From the NCBI GenBank assembly GCA_949358305.1, contig OX442324.1, positions 6,329,575-6,393,574 on the forward strand: a DNA stretch of 64,000 nucleotides, given 5' to 3'. The DNA is from Strigamia acuminata. Its lineage: Eukaryota > Arthropoda > Chilopoda > Geophilomorpha > Linotaeniidae. The notes below the pieces were generated by a model. The model ran no database searches. It was not told the origin of the DNA and saw only the letters and a list, made by a program, of their open reading frames with translations. The position numbers and the translations under genes are program-made. Positions 38,086 to 49,424 of this stretch are shown in pieces. Every line of letters begins with the position of its first letter. The first letter of the stretch is position 1.

Positions 38086-39881
38086 AACAAATTACTTTTA
38101 GAAATCTGCAACTTCACGCGACGTGTTGCACAAAAGCCAAAATCCATGGAATGAGGCAGCAAGCGGTCGACCATTGGGTTTATGTGCTCTTTTGCATATT
38201 GCGTATCGAGTTCGTGTTTCCAGGTCGTCACTTGGAGACACGAATTCGATCAAAGACTTGCAAAACCTTTATTCTTCTAACTTTTGCAGACATTACATAC
38301 ACAAATCAGTCTCCAAACGGCAGCAATTAATTTCCCTGAAAAAAAGAAAAATAACAAACGAACAAACAACTTATTAATGGCAAAACATCCACGGTGTAAT
38401 GCCATGCAAATAACATTACATGTCCTAATCGTGTTTCTTTTTACATACTCATGGTATAACATTAAGCCAGTATGAAACATACTTCTTCTGAAAAACATTG
38501 CAGATATAAATCGACCTGCAAAAAGAAAAAATCGTGACGCGCGCTTGAAAACTTTTCATGCCCCAACCCCAACTATTAAAATTCAATTGAAAACATTTCT
38601 GCATTCCTTCCATCCAAGTGTGACACATCAAATCATTAAATTGAGCCTGTAGGAAAAATAATTAAATTTCTTTTCAAATTTTAGTAATCAACAAGTATTT
38701 CTTAATTCGTATTCACAGAAATGTTTCTAATTTACCAAGTTGGTTGCCAATGGTTGCTGCTGTTCTAGGCCATTACGTCACGTTTTGCTGCTCTTCTTCC
38801 TACAATGCAGTCTCGTTCTTATTTCCTGTCTTACGATCGGACTTACAACCAGTAGTTACGTCACTTCCGGGTAACGAATCGTAATACCGCTGGAAAGAGA
38901 AAAAAATAAAAATAAATAAACCAACAATTTATTAATGTCAAATTAAAAACATTTGAGAAAAATTGTGACAAGTATGGCCGTGCAGGAACTCTACATAAAG
39001 AAAGGACGCCTCAAATCTGTAGAAAAAATAAATTTCTTTTGCAATTTTAGTATTCATAAGCCTATCGTATTTCACATTTAATTCAAAGCGAAATTTATTT
39101 ACCCAAGTGTGTGTGCTGATGAACACACTCAGCCGCCATTTGTTCGAATTACTAAGTTTCTTGAAAATTAAAAATTAAAAATACCAAAATTCATTAAGGA
39201 ATTTCCTAAAATATTGATAAATTTAAAAGTGAACTTACCAATCTACATTTTGAAGCTCAGGAAACTTTATTCCTCATCAAGGCGAGGAGAGATTCGATTT
39301 CACCGTGGTCCGCCTTCTGTTAGAAAAAAAAAACTAAAAATGCCAAAAATAGTTAAAAATCTTAATTGTAAAACAAACTCAAATTTCCACCTCGAACCGA
39401 GTAGATGGCTAAAGATTAATTCTAAATATACCACCCGGTTGCCATTGTCATCGTCATCGCGTCAGACTACATACTGTTCTACTTCCCACAATGCAATCTG
39501 ATTCTTACCTGCGGTGGCTGTGATTGGCTCAGAACTAAGCCACTTCTCTGCAATCCGCATGTGCATGATCTTTCCCATCAAGACTAGGATATTATGAATT
39601 TGATATTATTATTATTATTATTACTAACCCCAAGTACCATGTTTGAATTCAGGCATCGTTTACTGTGCTTTTCAAAAATATTAAAATATGGCTGATTCAT
39701 TAAATTATTTCCAATATTTTTGTTAAATTTGGAAAATATACTTACACATTTTGAACATCTAGGGACTTCATTTCCCATCTTGAAGTTGTGGATGGCTCAG
39801 AATCAAATCTCTAAAAATGGCGCTGAGATTTATTTTCAACGTGGTCTGCTTTCTGTTTTAAAAAAAAAAGAAATTTCATAA
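38086..39881. other. Spacer with fragments of the promoter-like repeat family
   Basis: Mostly AT-rich. Two stretches (38755-38885 and 39440-39580) carry ACAATGCA, GTGATTGGCT and CACTTCCGG-type motifs seen again at 45.0, 45.5 and 49.4-51.1 kb. A GATTCGATTTCACCGTGGTC-type segment (39280-39320) recurs at 39820, 44750 and 45270. No coding region is recognised. Confidence 0.5.
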
Positions 39882-42215
39882 TTTTATGAGAAAAATTGGG
39901 AATTTTACGAGAAAAATTGGGAATTTTACGAGAAAAATTGGGAATTTTACGAGAAAAATTGGGAATTTTACGAGAAAAATTGGGAATTTTACGAGAAAAA
40001 TTTGGAATTTTACGAGAAAAATTGGGAATTTTACGAGAAAAATTGGGAATTTTACGAGAAAAATTGGGAATTTTACGAGAAAAATTGGGAATTTTACGAG
40101 AAAAATTGGGAATTTTACGAGAAAAATTGGGAATTTTACGACAAAAATTGGGAATTTTACGAGAAAAATTGGGAATTTTACGACAAAAATTGGGAATTTT
40201 ACGACAAAAATTGGGAATTTTACGACAAAAATTGGGAATTTTACGACAAAAATTGGGAATTTTACGACAAAAATTGGGAATTTTACGACAAAAATTGGGA
40301 ATTTTACGACAAAAATTGGGAATTTTACGACAAAAATTGGGAATTTTACGACAAAAATTGGGAATTTTACGACAAAAATTGGGAATTTTACGACAAAAAT
40401 TGGGAATTTTACGACAAAAATTGGGAATTTTACGACAAAAATTGGGAATTTTACGACAAAAATTGGGAATTTTACGAGAAAAATTGGGAATTTTACGAGA
40501 AAAATTGGGAATTTTACGAGAAAAATTGGGAATTTTACGAGAAAAATTGGGAATTTTACGACAAAAATTGGGAATTTTACGAGAAAAATTGGGAATTTTA
40601 CGAGAAAAATTGGGAATTTTACGAGAAAAATTGGGAATTTTACGAGAAAAATTGGGAATTTTACGAGAAAAATTGGGAATCTCACGAGAAAAATTGGGAA
40701 TCTCACGAGAAAAATTGGGAATCTCACGAGAAAAATTGGGAAATTCACGAGAAAAATTGGGAATTTCACGAGAAAAATTGGGAATTTCACGAGAAAAATT
40801 GGGAATTTTACGAGAAAAATTGGGAATTTTACGACAAAAATTGGGAATTTTACGACAAAAATTGGGAATTTTACGACAAAAATTGGGAATTTTACGACAA
40901 AAATTGGGAATTTTACGACAAAAATTGGGAATTTTACGACAAAAATTGGGAATTTTACGACAAAAATTGGGAATTTTACGACAAAAATTGGGAATTTTAC
41001 GACAAAAATTGGGAATTTTACGACAAAAATTGGGAATTTTACGAGAAAAATTGGGAATTTTACGAGAAAAATTGGGAATTTTACGAGAAAAATTGGGAAT
41101 TTTACGAGAAAAATTGGGAATCTCACGAGAAAAATTGGGAATCTCACGAGAAAAATTGGGAATCTCACGAGAAAAATTGGGAATCTCACGAGAAAAATTG
41201 GGAATCTCACGAGAAAAATTGGGAATCTCACGAGAAAAATTGGGAAATTCACGAGAAAAATTGGGAATTTCACGAGAAAAATTGGGAAATTCACGAGAAA
41301 AATTGGGAATTTCACGAGAAAAATTGGGAATTTCACGAGAAAAATTGGGAATTTCACGAGAAAAATTGGGAATTTCACGAGAAAAATTGGGAATTTCACG
41401 AGAAAAATTGGGAATTTTACGAGAAAAATTGGGAATTTTACGAGAAAAATTGGGAATTTTACGAGAAAAATTGGGAATTTTACGAGAAAAATTGGGAATT
41501 TTACGAGAAAAATTGGGAATTTTACGAGAAAAATTGGGAATTTTACGAGAAAAATTGGGAATTTTACGAGAAAAATTGGGAATTTTACGAAAAAATTGGG
41601 AATTTTACGAAAAAATTGGGAATTTTACGAAAAAATTGGGAATTTTACGAGAAAAAATTGGGAATTTTACGAGAAAAATTGGGAATTTTACGAGAAAAAT
41701 TGGGAATCTCACGAGAAAAATTGGGAATCTCACGAGAAAAATTGGGAATCTCACGAGAAAAATTGGGAATCTCACGAGAAAAATTGGGAAATTCACGAGA
41801 AAAATTGGGAAATTCACGAGAAAAATTGGGAAATTCACGAGAAAAATTGGGAATTTCACGAGAAAAATTGGGAATTTCACGAGAAAAATTGGGAATTTCA
41901 CGAGAAAAATTGGGAATTTTACGAGAAAAATTGGGAATTTCACGAGAAAAATTGGGAATTTCACGAGAAAAATTGGGAATTTCACGAGAAAAATTGGGAA
42001 TTTCACGAGAAAAATTGGGAATTTCACGAGAAAAATTGGGAATTTCACGAGAAAAATTGGGAATTTCACGAGAAAAATTGGGAATTTCACGAGAAAAATT
42101 GGGAATTTTACGAGAAAAATTGGGAATTTTACGAGAAAAATTGGGAATTTTACGAGAAAAATTGGGAATTTTACGAGAAAAATTGGGAATTTTACAAGAA
42201 AAATTGGGAATTTTT
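39882..42215. repeat. 21-bp minisatellite (GGGAATTTTACGAGAAAAAT + T)n
   Basis: About 111 tandem copies. Variants form blocks: GAGAAA or GACAAA, and TTTTACG, TTTCACG, TCTCACG or AATTCACG. Three units at 41590-41640 lost one A and one at about 41650 gained one. Because 21 is a multiple of three and the unit lacks stops in most frames, frames of 500-780 codons open on both strands (RKIGNFT, GILREKL, NWEFYEK, KFPIFLV). These are by-products of the repeat. Confidence 0.97.
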
Positions 42216-43930
42216 CTTGCAATTCTAATCTGGCTGTGAGTTTCGGTTGAATAAAATTTTTTTAAAAAATCAATCTTTCAATTTTTTTCGATTTTAATCA
42301 TTTTTTCGTGTTTTTACGCAGATTAAACCTGATATTAAATGATTTCTACACAGACTGAGCCCTATTATTACACGATTTAACACTGTTTAACCCCGATAAT
42401 ACACGTTTTACGTTGTCAGACGACAGTTGTCAGTTAACACTACTATAGATGCTTCACAGCATCAAAATTAACAAATATCGCATATGATGTTTTTACTTTT
42501 AATATTTTTTTTGGTTTAACTTTGAAAAAGTTTACTTTAAAATAATGTGAAACTATTGTTAAAGGTATCGTACTGCCTCATTTAAACGCCCGGGTTCATT
42601 CAAATGCCGGGCCCGAATAAAAGCCGGGGCTTCGGCGGCGTTTATTGCACCGCGCGCCGCCCCGAACCGACTTTACCTGAGGGGGTCGGCCCAAAAAAAA
42701 ACTAAACGCCCGGGCGTTTAAATGAGGCAGTACGGTATTTCAAAACTTTACAAAATATTTTTAATAACTTATTCTAAAAACGTGTGAACTCATGTAAAAT
42801 TCGGATAGAATAATGCAAAAACGTCTAAAATCGGGTTCAAAGCGTGTAAAATCGTGCTACATCGAGTTCAAACAGTATAATGCGCAAAAACATAACAAAT
42901 TGATTGAAATCGAAAAAAAAATCGATAAAACTGTAAGACGTATTAAAAACGGGAGGACACAACGTTAAACCAGTTGGAAAAAATAAATTTCTTTTGAAAA
43001 TTTATTATTCATATTTAATATTCATATTCATATTCACATTTAATTTGAGGCAAAATTTATTCACCCAAGTATATGTGCTCATGAACAGACTCGTTCGAAT
43101 TCAGCAAGTTTCGTAAAAATTAAAAATACCGAAATTCATTAAATTATTTCCTAAAAACCTAAATAACACACGTTTTAAAATCTCTCTACAGTCCTTCCAA
43201 CCAAGTATCGCCGTGCAGGATCACTACATAAAGAAGGGGCGCCTCAAATCTTTACAATAAGCTTGTAGAAAAAATAAATCTCTTTTAAAATTTTAATATT
43301 CAACCAGCATATCTTAATTCGTATTGAATTTGAGACGGAATTTACCTCAATTTATAAAGTGATTAAGTTGTAAATAATGAATTTTTTAAGATTTACTTAC
43401 ACAAGTGTATGTTTGTGCATTTCCTCGTCAAACATGATGTCGACAAAGGCCAATTGTGGTGTCATTATTGCGGCTGTATAATTGGATATTTAATCTGAAA
43501 TAAAAAGGAAAGCAAATTAAATACATAATTTACACAAAAATATTTAAAATAATAAATTTTCAAAGAAAAATATATATTTTTATTAATATTTTTCTTATTT
43601 TTACTTTTCTCCCCCATTATTCATATAAAATTCCAAATTGTTCTTGCAATTCTAATCGGGCTGGAAGTTTTACTTGTAGGTGAATAAAAGTTTTCAAAAA
43701 ATCAATTTTTTAATTTTTTTCGTGCTTTTACAACTGTTTAACCTCAATAACACGCGTTTTTAAACTTTTTACGTTGTCAGACGACAGCTGTCAGTTAACA
43801 CTAGATGCTTCACTGCATCACAAATTACAAATACCGCATATGATGTTTTTACTCTTAATATTTTTTTTTTGATTTAACTTTGAAAAAGTTTACTTTAAAA
43901 TAATGTGAAACTATTGTTAAAGGTATTTCA
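42205..43930. repeat. Two diverged direct copies of one repeat, one next to the 21-bp array
   Basis: 42205-42567 and 43615-43925 share TTCTTGCAATTCTAATC, GTCAGACGACAG, TGTCAGTTAACACTA, CGCATATGATGTTTTTACT and AATAATGTGAAACTATTGTT in the same order, with most of the spacing kept. The second copy has no 21-bp array in front and no small element behind, so both were gained by the first copy or lost by the second. Confidence 0.8.
42568..42735. mobile_element. 168-bp GC-rich MITE with TA target duplication
   Basis: The ends are inverted repeats: CGTACTGCCTCATTTAAACG on the left and its complement (CGTTTAAATGAGGCAGTACG) on the right, continuing through CCCGGG. The outermost base differs. TA flanks both ends (42566-42567, 42736-42737). 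The paralogous copy at 43918-43930 shows the unfilled site AAAGGTATTTCAA. It has no coding capacity. A TA duplication fits the Tc1/mariner superfamily among others. Confidence 0.88.
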
Positions 43931-44155
43931 ATACTTTTCAAGAATTTTTTAATAAATTATTATAAAAACGTGTGAACTCATGTAAAATTCGGATAGAATA
44001 AAAATCGTGCTATACCAAGTTCAAACAGATAAAATAAAATCGTGCTATATCGGGTTCAAACAGTGTAAGAATGCTCAAAAACATGACAAAATGATTAAAG
44101 TCGAAAGAAAAAAATCGAAAAAATTTATTATAAACGGGAGGACACCACATTAAAC
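42738..44155. other. AT-rich repeat-derived spacer
   Basis: Contains fragments that recur nearby (for example AACCAGTTGGAAAAAATAAA at 42971 and 44600) and the second copy of the 42.2-kb repeat. No gene is seen. Confidence 0.5.
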
Positions 44156-44157
44156 TA

Positions 44158-44467
44158 TAGTTCGCGCACAGTATCTTGATGCTAAATTCGTACTGCGCAT
44201 CCCATTCTGCGCAGACGATTTTCTAATTCCAGAAGTTATTTAGCAGTGTTAAGCCTAATATTAGGCCTAATAATGCTAAAATAAAGTAAATAAAAACAAT
44301 AAACTCATATTTAAAAGTAATTTACAACTTAGTACCAAAATATTTTTGTTTATTTACCTTGTTTTCGCATCATTAGGCCTAATATACTGCAATGTAACTG
44401 GAAATAGAAAATCGTCTGCGCAGTATGCCGCGTACGAATTTAGCATCAAGATACCGTGCACGAACTG
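44158..44467. mobile_element. 310-bp MITE with about 70-bp inverted repeats and TA flanks
   Basis: The left end AGTTCGCGCACAGTATCTTG and the reverse complement of the right end AGTTCGTGCACGGTATCTTG start inverted repeats. These continue through ATGCTAAATTCGTAC and TGCGCAGACGATTTTCTA. TA lies at 44156-44157 and 44468-44469. The interior holds smaller inverted TTAGGCCTAATA motifs. No open frame. Confidence 0.85.
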
Positions 44468-44689
44468 TAGTAGAGAAAAACAAATTTCTTTGTAAATTTA
44501 ATATTCATAAGCAATATCTTAATTCATATTTAATTTGAGGCGAAATTTATTCATCAAGTTTCGATTAAAATCGAAAAAAAAATCGATAAAACTTTAAACC
44601 AGTTGGAAAAAATAAATTTCTTTTGAAAATTTATTATTCATAAGTAATATCTGAGGCAAAATTTATTTACCCAAGTATAATTTGAAGCT

Positions 44690-45620
44690 CAGAAAATCTG
44701 ATTTCTCATCAAGGCGGAGTGGATGGCTCCGAATCGAGTTGTTAATAATGGCGGCGAGATTCGATTTCAGCGTGGGCCTTCTGTTCAAAAAAAAAAAACG
44801 AAATATGTCAAAATTCGTTAAATTATTCCGCAGTTTTTAAACTATTTTGAAACATTTACAATCTTAAAAATAATTTAAGATAAACTAACTCAAATTCCCA
44901 CCTCGAAACGATTGGATGGCTGAAGATTCATTCTAAATGTGCGGGCCAATGGTTGCTGCTGTCGTATACATCGCGTCAGAACACATACTGTCCTCCTTCC
45001 CACAATGCAATCTGATTCTTACTGCGCATGTGCGTGGATTTCTCCCAATTCAAACCCCAATTCAAATTGTTTGAATTCAACCATTTTTTACAATGCCTTT
45101 TATAAAAATTAAAAATATTACTGATTTCTTAAATCATTTCCTAAAATGTTGTTAAATTTGAAAAGAGTACTTACCAAAGGATGTTTTGAAGCCCAGGTTG
45201 TCAGGAAACCTTATTTTCCATCAAGGCGTATGCTTCGGATTGAGTTGTTAACAATGGTGGCAGATTGATTTCAGCGTGGGCCTTCTGTTCAAAAAAAAAA
45301 CGAAATATGTCAAAATTCGTTAAATTATTCCGCTGTTTTTAAACTATTCTGAAACATTTACAATCTTAAAAATAATTTAAGATAAACTAACTCAACTTCC
45401 CACCTCGAAACGATTGGATGGCTGAAGATTAAATCTAAATATACAGGCCAATGGTTGGAGTTGGAGCCATCGCGTCAGATCATGTCGTGTTGTATTGCTC
45501 TTCTGCAGTCTGGTTCTTACGGCGCATGTGCGTGACCTACTTCGAGGCTAAGTTAGAATATTATTTCCTTTATATTATTATTACGACTACGAGCCACTAC
45601 TGCGCATGTCAGTGACCTTA
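44690..45620. repeat. Direct duplication of about 0.5 kb plus promoter-like repeat fragments
   Basis: The block from CTTCTGTTCAAAAAAAAA (44775) through CTCGAAACGATTGGATGGCTG (44915) recurs at 45285-45425 almost unchanged, an offset of about 0.5 kb. Each is followed by a piece with CAATGCAATCTGATTC or GCGCATGTGCGTG. Confidence 0.75.
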
Positions 45621-46220
45621 TCCAACACTTGTCTGCTGCCACTGCCAGGCCAGATGCCCTTTTCCTGGCTCTGGCTCTGTCTCTCATCAGTGTGCTCGTT
45701 TCAAGCTACCCAATTTTCTTCGCTGCATTGCATGTCACTCGTTGCAGGTCTTGGCAGCTCTTTAAACAGCTTCCAGGCTCTGTTTTGTTTATCTCACCAA
45801 ACAAACCGCAATCTACCACTTTTCTACTCCCGTTTACCACGATTTATTTCATCTTTTTTGTTTATACATGACACAATACTGACAACATATTAATATTTTA
45901 TTTACATGTCACAAATCCAAACGTGATTCCATGTTTCTTACTACATGACATTTACAAATTACCGTATTTTCATGGCGCTACAGTGCGGACGTTAACAAAC
46001 ATTAATATGGAAACTACGAGCCTCTTTGGTTTCACCTTATGACGTTAAAAATATACATAATATATAGTCCGTAAACCGTTCGAACAGCTGTACAAAACAA
46101 ATAGTTCTACATCTTGTCAGAAGATATATGAAAATTCGTATAACTTAGAATATCGACTTTTGATCTTGGCAGTGGAGATGGCTGAACGAATAGAAGCAAA
46201 AGCCAATCGAGCGAGTCGAA
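45621..46220. other. Spacer, no gene supported
   Basis: The stretch 45621-45840 is less AT-rich and opens two overlapping frames with hydrophobic content, but neither shows a family motif. The rest is AT-rich sequence downstream of the STRA6-like gene. Confidence 0.35.
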
Positions 46221-47265
46221 TTACACGTTTGTTTCTCGTTCATTTTTCACGGGTTGGTTTAAAACTTCTAGAACGGACAATGCGTTGTTTACTCCTCGGA
46301 ACCCGATCAGACTTGGATTTCGGACGAGAGTGTACGCCACGAACCACCTGGTGCGAGCTACCTGCTTTTTCCTGCTCACTTTCGTATCTGTTGACAGAAA
46401 ACAAAACATCCAGTGTTGAAGATTAATTAGTAGCTAATTTATACTCACGCAATAGCGCTTCTAGTTATCGTGGTTGTGCGAGTTAGTCGATGGTGCGTGA
46501 TTCCAATTGGTCAGTAGATGGACAAATGTGAGAACGATTGGATTTGACTGCAAAGCTTCCAAATGCAGTAAACTCGAATAAGCTCTGAAACCTTCAAAGA
46601 AATGGAGGAAAATGATGTTACAAATATTAAATGGTCAAGAAATATTCATACCTGCGTCTCTTTTTTCAAACATTCTTGGAAATATGCTTTTGTCGAGCCG
46701 CGGCACGAACAATATTCCCATAACACTTCCCATCAAAATTCTTTTGATGCACGAAAATACTCCAGTAAAGATGTTAAAAAAAAACACAAAGTACGACAAG
46801 ATAAAGAATCCTCTCCTAAAAATGAACAAATCATTTTATTTTAATAATTTATTTCATTTAATATTACTTTTGAGAACACAGACCTGTTATCCAGAGCTAA
46901 TGTCTTGCCCTGATCCACCAGGAAGAAAAATCTTATCATTAAATATTGAGTTAATTGTATCAGGATTAAAGCAATTACAATTGGCCTAAAAATAATTCAA
47001 TTCAATTCAATTCAATGCAACCAGAATCAATCAACTAACCCTATAAATTCGCAAAGCTTGATCACGGTGCTCCAAAATGCAAACTGAATTGGCAGCACGA
47101 TAATCTCGACGAGCAAAATAAAAACCACATTCAGTACAAATAATTGTATAGTAAATCCTAAAAAGTATTATGGCATACTTAATAATTGGCACTTTAATGC
47201 AACGATATGCAAAAACCTGCTATAAGATAAGCTACTTGGTATCCTCCATATTGGATAGCTGATTT
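46221..47265 (-). pseudogene. STRA6-like retinol transporter, 3' part only, with a broken penultimate exon
   Basis: Exons in phase: 47265-47217, 47157-47040, 46985-46884, 46815-46652. They read KSAIQYGGYQVAYLIAG, then LFVLNVVFILLVEIIVLPIQ, GPIVIALILIQLTQYLMIRF, a dibasic DNRRGFFILSYF segment and VPRLDKSIFPRMFEKRDA. The next exon (46582-46449, acceptor CAGAG) continues YSSLLHLEALQSNPIVLTF but meets TAG four codons before the GTGAGT donor. The last exon (46387-46221) carries TRWFVAYTLVRNPSLIGFR, matching the STRA6 C-terminus, yet its phase does not fit. STRA6 is a multi-pass receptor for retinol uptake from carrier protein; order and motifs match its C-terminal half. No upstream half was found; 47.4 kb onward is repeat. 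It may be a decaying copy, a gene with an unusual end, or a live gene with an assembly error. Confidence 0.65.
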
Positions 47266-47379
47266 CTTGAAGAAAACGTGCAGAAAAATAGAAATTTTAA
47301 TTTTATTTGACAACACCAGAATGAAATGAAAATAGGAATTACCACGAGAGTAATGTTAGAGGCATCTTTCGCTCTTATA

Positions 47380-47800
47380 TTCAAGCAGATTTTGAATGTG
47401 GGCAATAAATGCGAATACTCGTATATTGAATCAACAGTGGAGTTTTAGCTATTTTACTCGTGTTTGATGATTTCGGATACATTTTGTGGATTTGCAGTTG
47501 AGTTTCAACAAGTTTTGCACTCGGGCCATAAATTCGGATACGGTTTTTGGATTTTCAATTGTTTTAACAAGTTTTTCGACCACGTTTTTTTGGACCCAGT
47601 TTAGTTTTAAACATAGGTTTTGTGCGTAGGAAATAAATTCTTATTCGTTTTTTGGATCTCTATTTCAGACTCAATCGGTTTTCACGAGGGCATTAAATTC
47701 GGATACGTTTTTTGGACTCACAGCTTAGATTCAAACAGATTTTGAATGTGGGCAATAAATTCGGATACGTTTTTGGGATCTACTGTGCAGATTTCGTAGA
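47380..47800. repeat. Degenerate repeat related to the foldback-element core
   Basis: Units of the type GGGCAATAAATTCGGATACG-TTTTTTGG recur about six times (47399, 47463, 47523, 47630, 47690, 47750). They are the reverse complement of the 28980-29370 unit. Confidence 0.75.
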
Positions 47801-48714
47801 TTTTATTAGTGATACAGTGTGTACTTTTCAGAGCGCATGTAACTGGGGTACAAATTGCGGCCGTTCCCCGTACCGATGTGATAATTGCAAGCGGTGGTAC
47901 GTAATATCCGTACCGGTAAATATTGTAAATCCAAACGGGTTACTCTAGTACTTATTCAAATATCTTTTATTAGGTTAATCGATTGCAATTATGGTCCATT
48001 TGTCTACTGACTTGCCGATAGTTATTAGCACAGTTCCGTATCGTTGTCACGCTCGTTGTTGGGAAACGAAAAGCTTTAGAAGCAGCTCTGTAAACGTAAA
48101 CGATAAATCGAAACTGTTATTATCAGCAGTTCAAATTCAAAATTTTGCACCTAAATGACAAATCGAGGTATGTTTTTTTATTTAATTTTTTTTATCAACA
48201 GTTCAGTTCAACATTTTGTATGTGGACGATGTAATACACTTTTAATAGTTGTCTTTCTCATTTAATTCACTCTAAAATACACATCGAACAAAAAAATAAA
48301 AATAAATCTCATAATAAATGTGCTTTATTTACAATAACAATTTTTCAATCGAGACTAATTTTACAATCAAATAAACCAATATGTATTGGAAAAGACGGAA
48401 TTGCCCCATTTTAGCCGAAAATTGTATTTTCAAGCAAAATAAAATACCATTCAAAAGCGGAAAAAAAATGACAATTATATGACATACTTTTAATATTTTA
48501 TTTTTCATTTAACTCACTCGAAAATTAACACAAAAAACAAAAAAGTAAAAATAAATCTCATAATAAACATGCTTTTTTCACAATAATAATTTGTTCATTT
48601 ACAACCAGCTCCACAAAAAAGCGTCAACATTTTTACAAAACCACGATTGTACAATTAAAATCAAATGTTTCGATTCCGTAATAAAAATACAAAGTGACAC
48701 TCTCAATTAGGGTC
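47801..48714. other. AT-rich spacer
   Basis: Two similar AT-rich stretches (48230-48330 and 48480-48590) share CATTTAACTCACTC-AAAAT and AATAAATCTCATAATAAA, an imperfect duplication. No gene is seen. Confidence 0.45.
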
Positions 48715-49215
48715 GTTCACGAGTGCGATATATCGCGCCGCGATTTTATTATTTCCAAAATCGCACGGCGGTTTTTATAAAAAAAAACCGCAACACGATT
48801 AACCGCAAACCGCAGAAAATCGCAGAAAATCTGCAAATTTCATATAATTTAATTTTAAAAAATTTAAAAAAATAATTTAATTTTTAATTTTTTCTTCTTG
48901 GAGTTTTGAAAGTTTATTTTCTTGAATTTTTGAGTTTTTAGGGTTTATTTTCTTGAATTTTTGAGTTTTTAGGGTTTATTTTCTTGAATTTTGAAGTTTT
49001 TAGGGTTTATTTTCTTGAATTTTGGAGTTTTTAGGGTTTATTTTCTTGAAATTTGAGGTTTTTGCGGCTATGTTGTTTTTTGCGGCTATGCAATTTTTTG
49101 CGGCTATGTGGTTTTTGCGGTTTTATGCGGTTTCAGCGGTTTTGCGATATACCGCGTGCAGTGCGGTTTTTTACGGAAACCGCACCGCATTTGCCAAAAT
49201 AAATAACTGCACAAG
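48715..49215. repeat. GCGGTTTT-rich repeat block, possibly a non-autonomous hAT-like element
   Basis: Both ends are crowded with GCGGTTTTGCGG-type motifs in opposite orientation (48730-48830 and 49060-49195). Between them lie a 31-bp tandem repeat (TTTATTTTCTTGAATTTTTG, about five copies, 48905-49055) and a short TGCGGCTATG repeat (49066-49115). The outer ends TAGGGTCGTTCA and TAGGCTTGTGCA are only loosely similar. No clear target duplication. Confidence 0.5.
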
Positions 49216-49221
49216 CCTAGT

Positions 49222-49300
49222 GACCAACATCCACTACTTCATTGATGACCAACATCCACTACTTCATTGATGACCAACATTCACTGCTTCATTGATGATG
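49222..49300. repeat. 25-bp minisatellite (CTTCATTGATGACCAACATC type)
   Basis: Three tandem copies; related to the 24-bp array at 30519-30630. Confidence 0.8.
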
Positions 49301-49424
49301 ATTACCAATATCCATTCAGTTGTAAATAGTCAATTTTCGAAAATTCAGAATCTTAACTACATACAGTTTACATACAGTACATACAGTAAAAATAAACAAA
49401 TTGTATTTCCCACCTGAAGATTAA

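Noticed and set aside
39876-42250. Very long open frames (205-784 codons) on both strands as protein genes
   Set aside because: They are generated by a 21-bp repeat with no stop in most frames. Overlapping frames on both strands are equally long, there are no flanking exons and there is no complex protein sequence.
45606-45893. Overlapping Cys/Ser/Leu-rich plus-strand frames as a secreted protein
   Set aside because: Two frames are equally open, no splice structure or family motif is seen, and the stretch sits in repeat-rich DNA.
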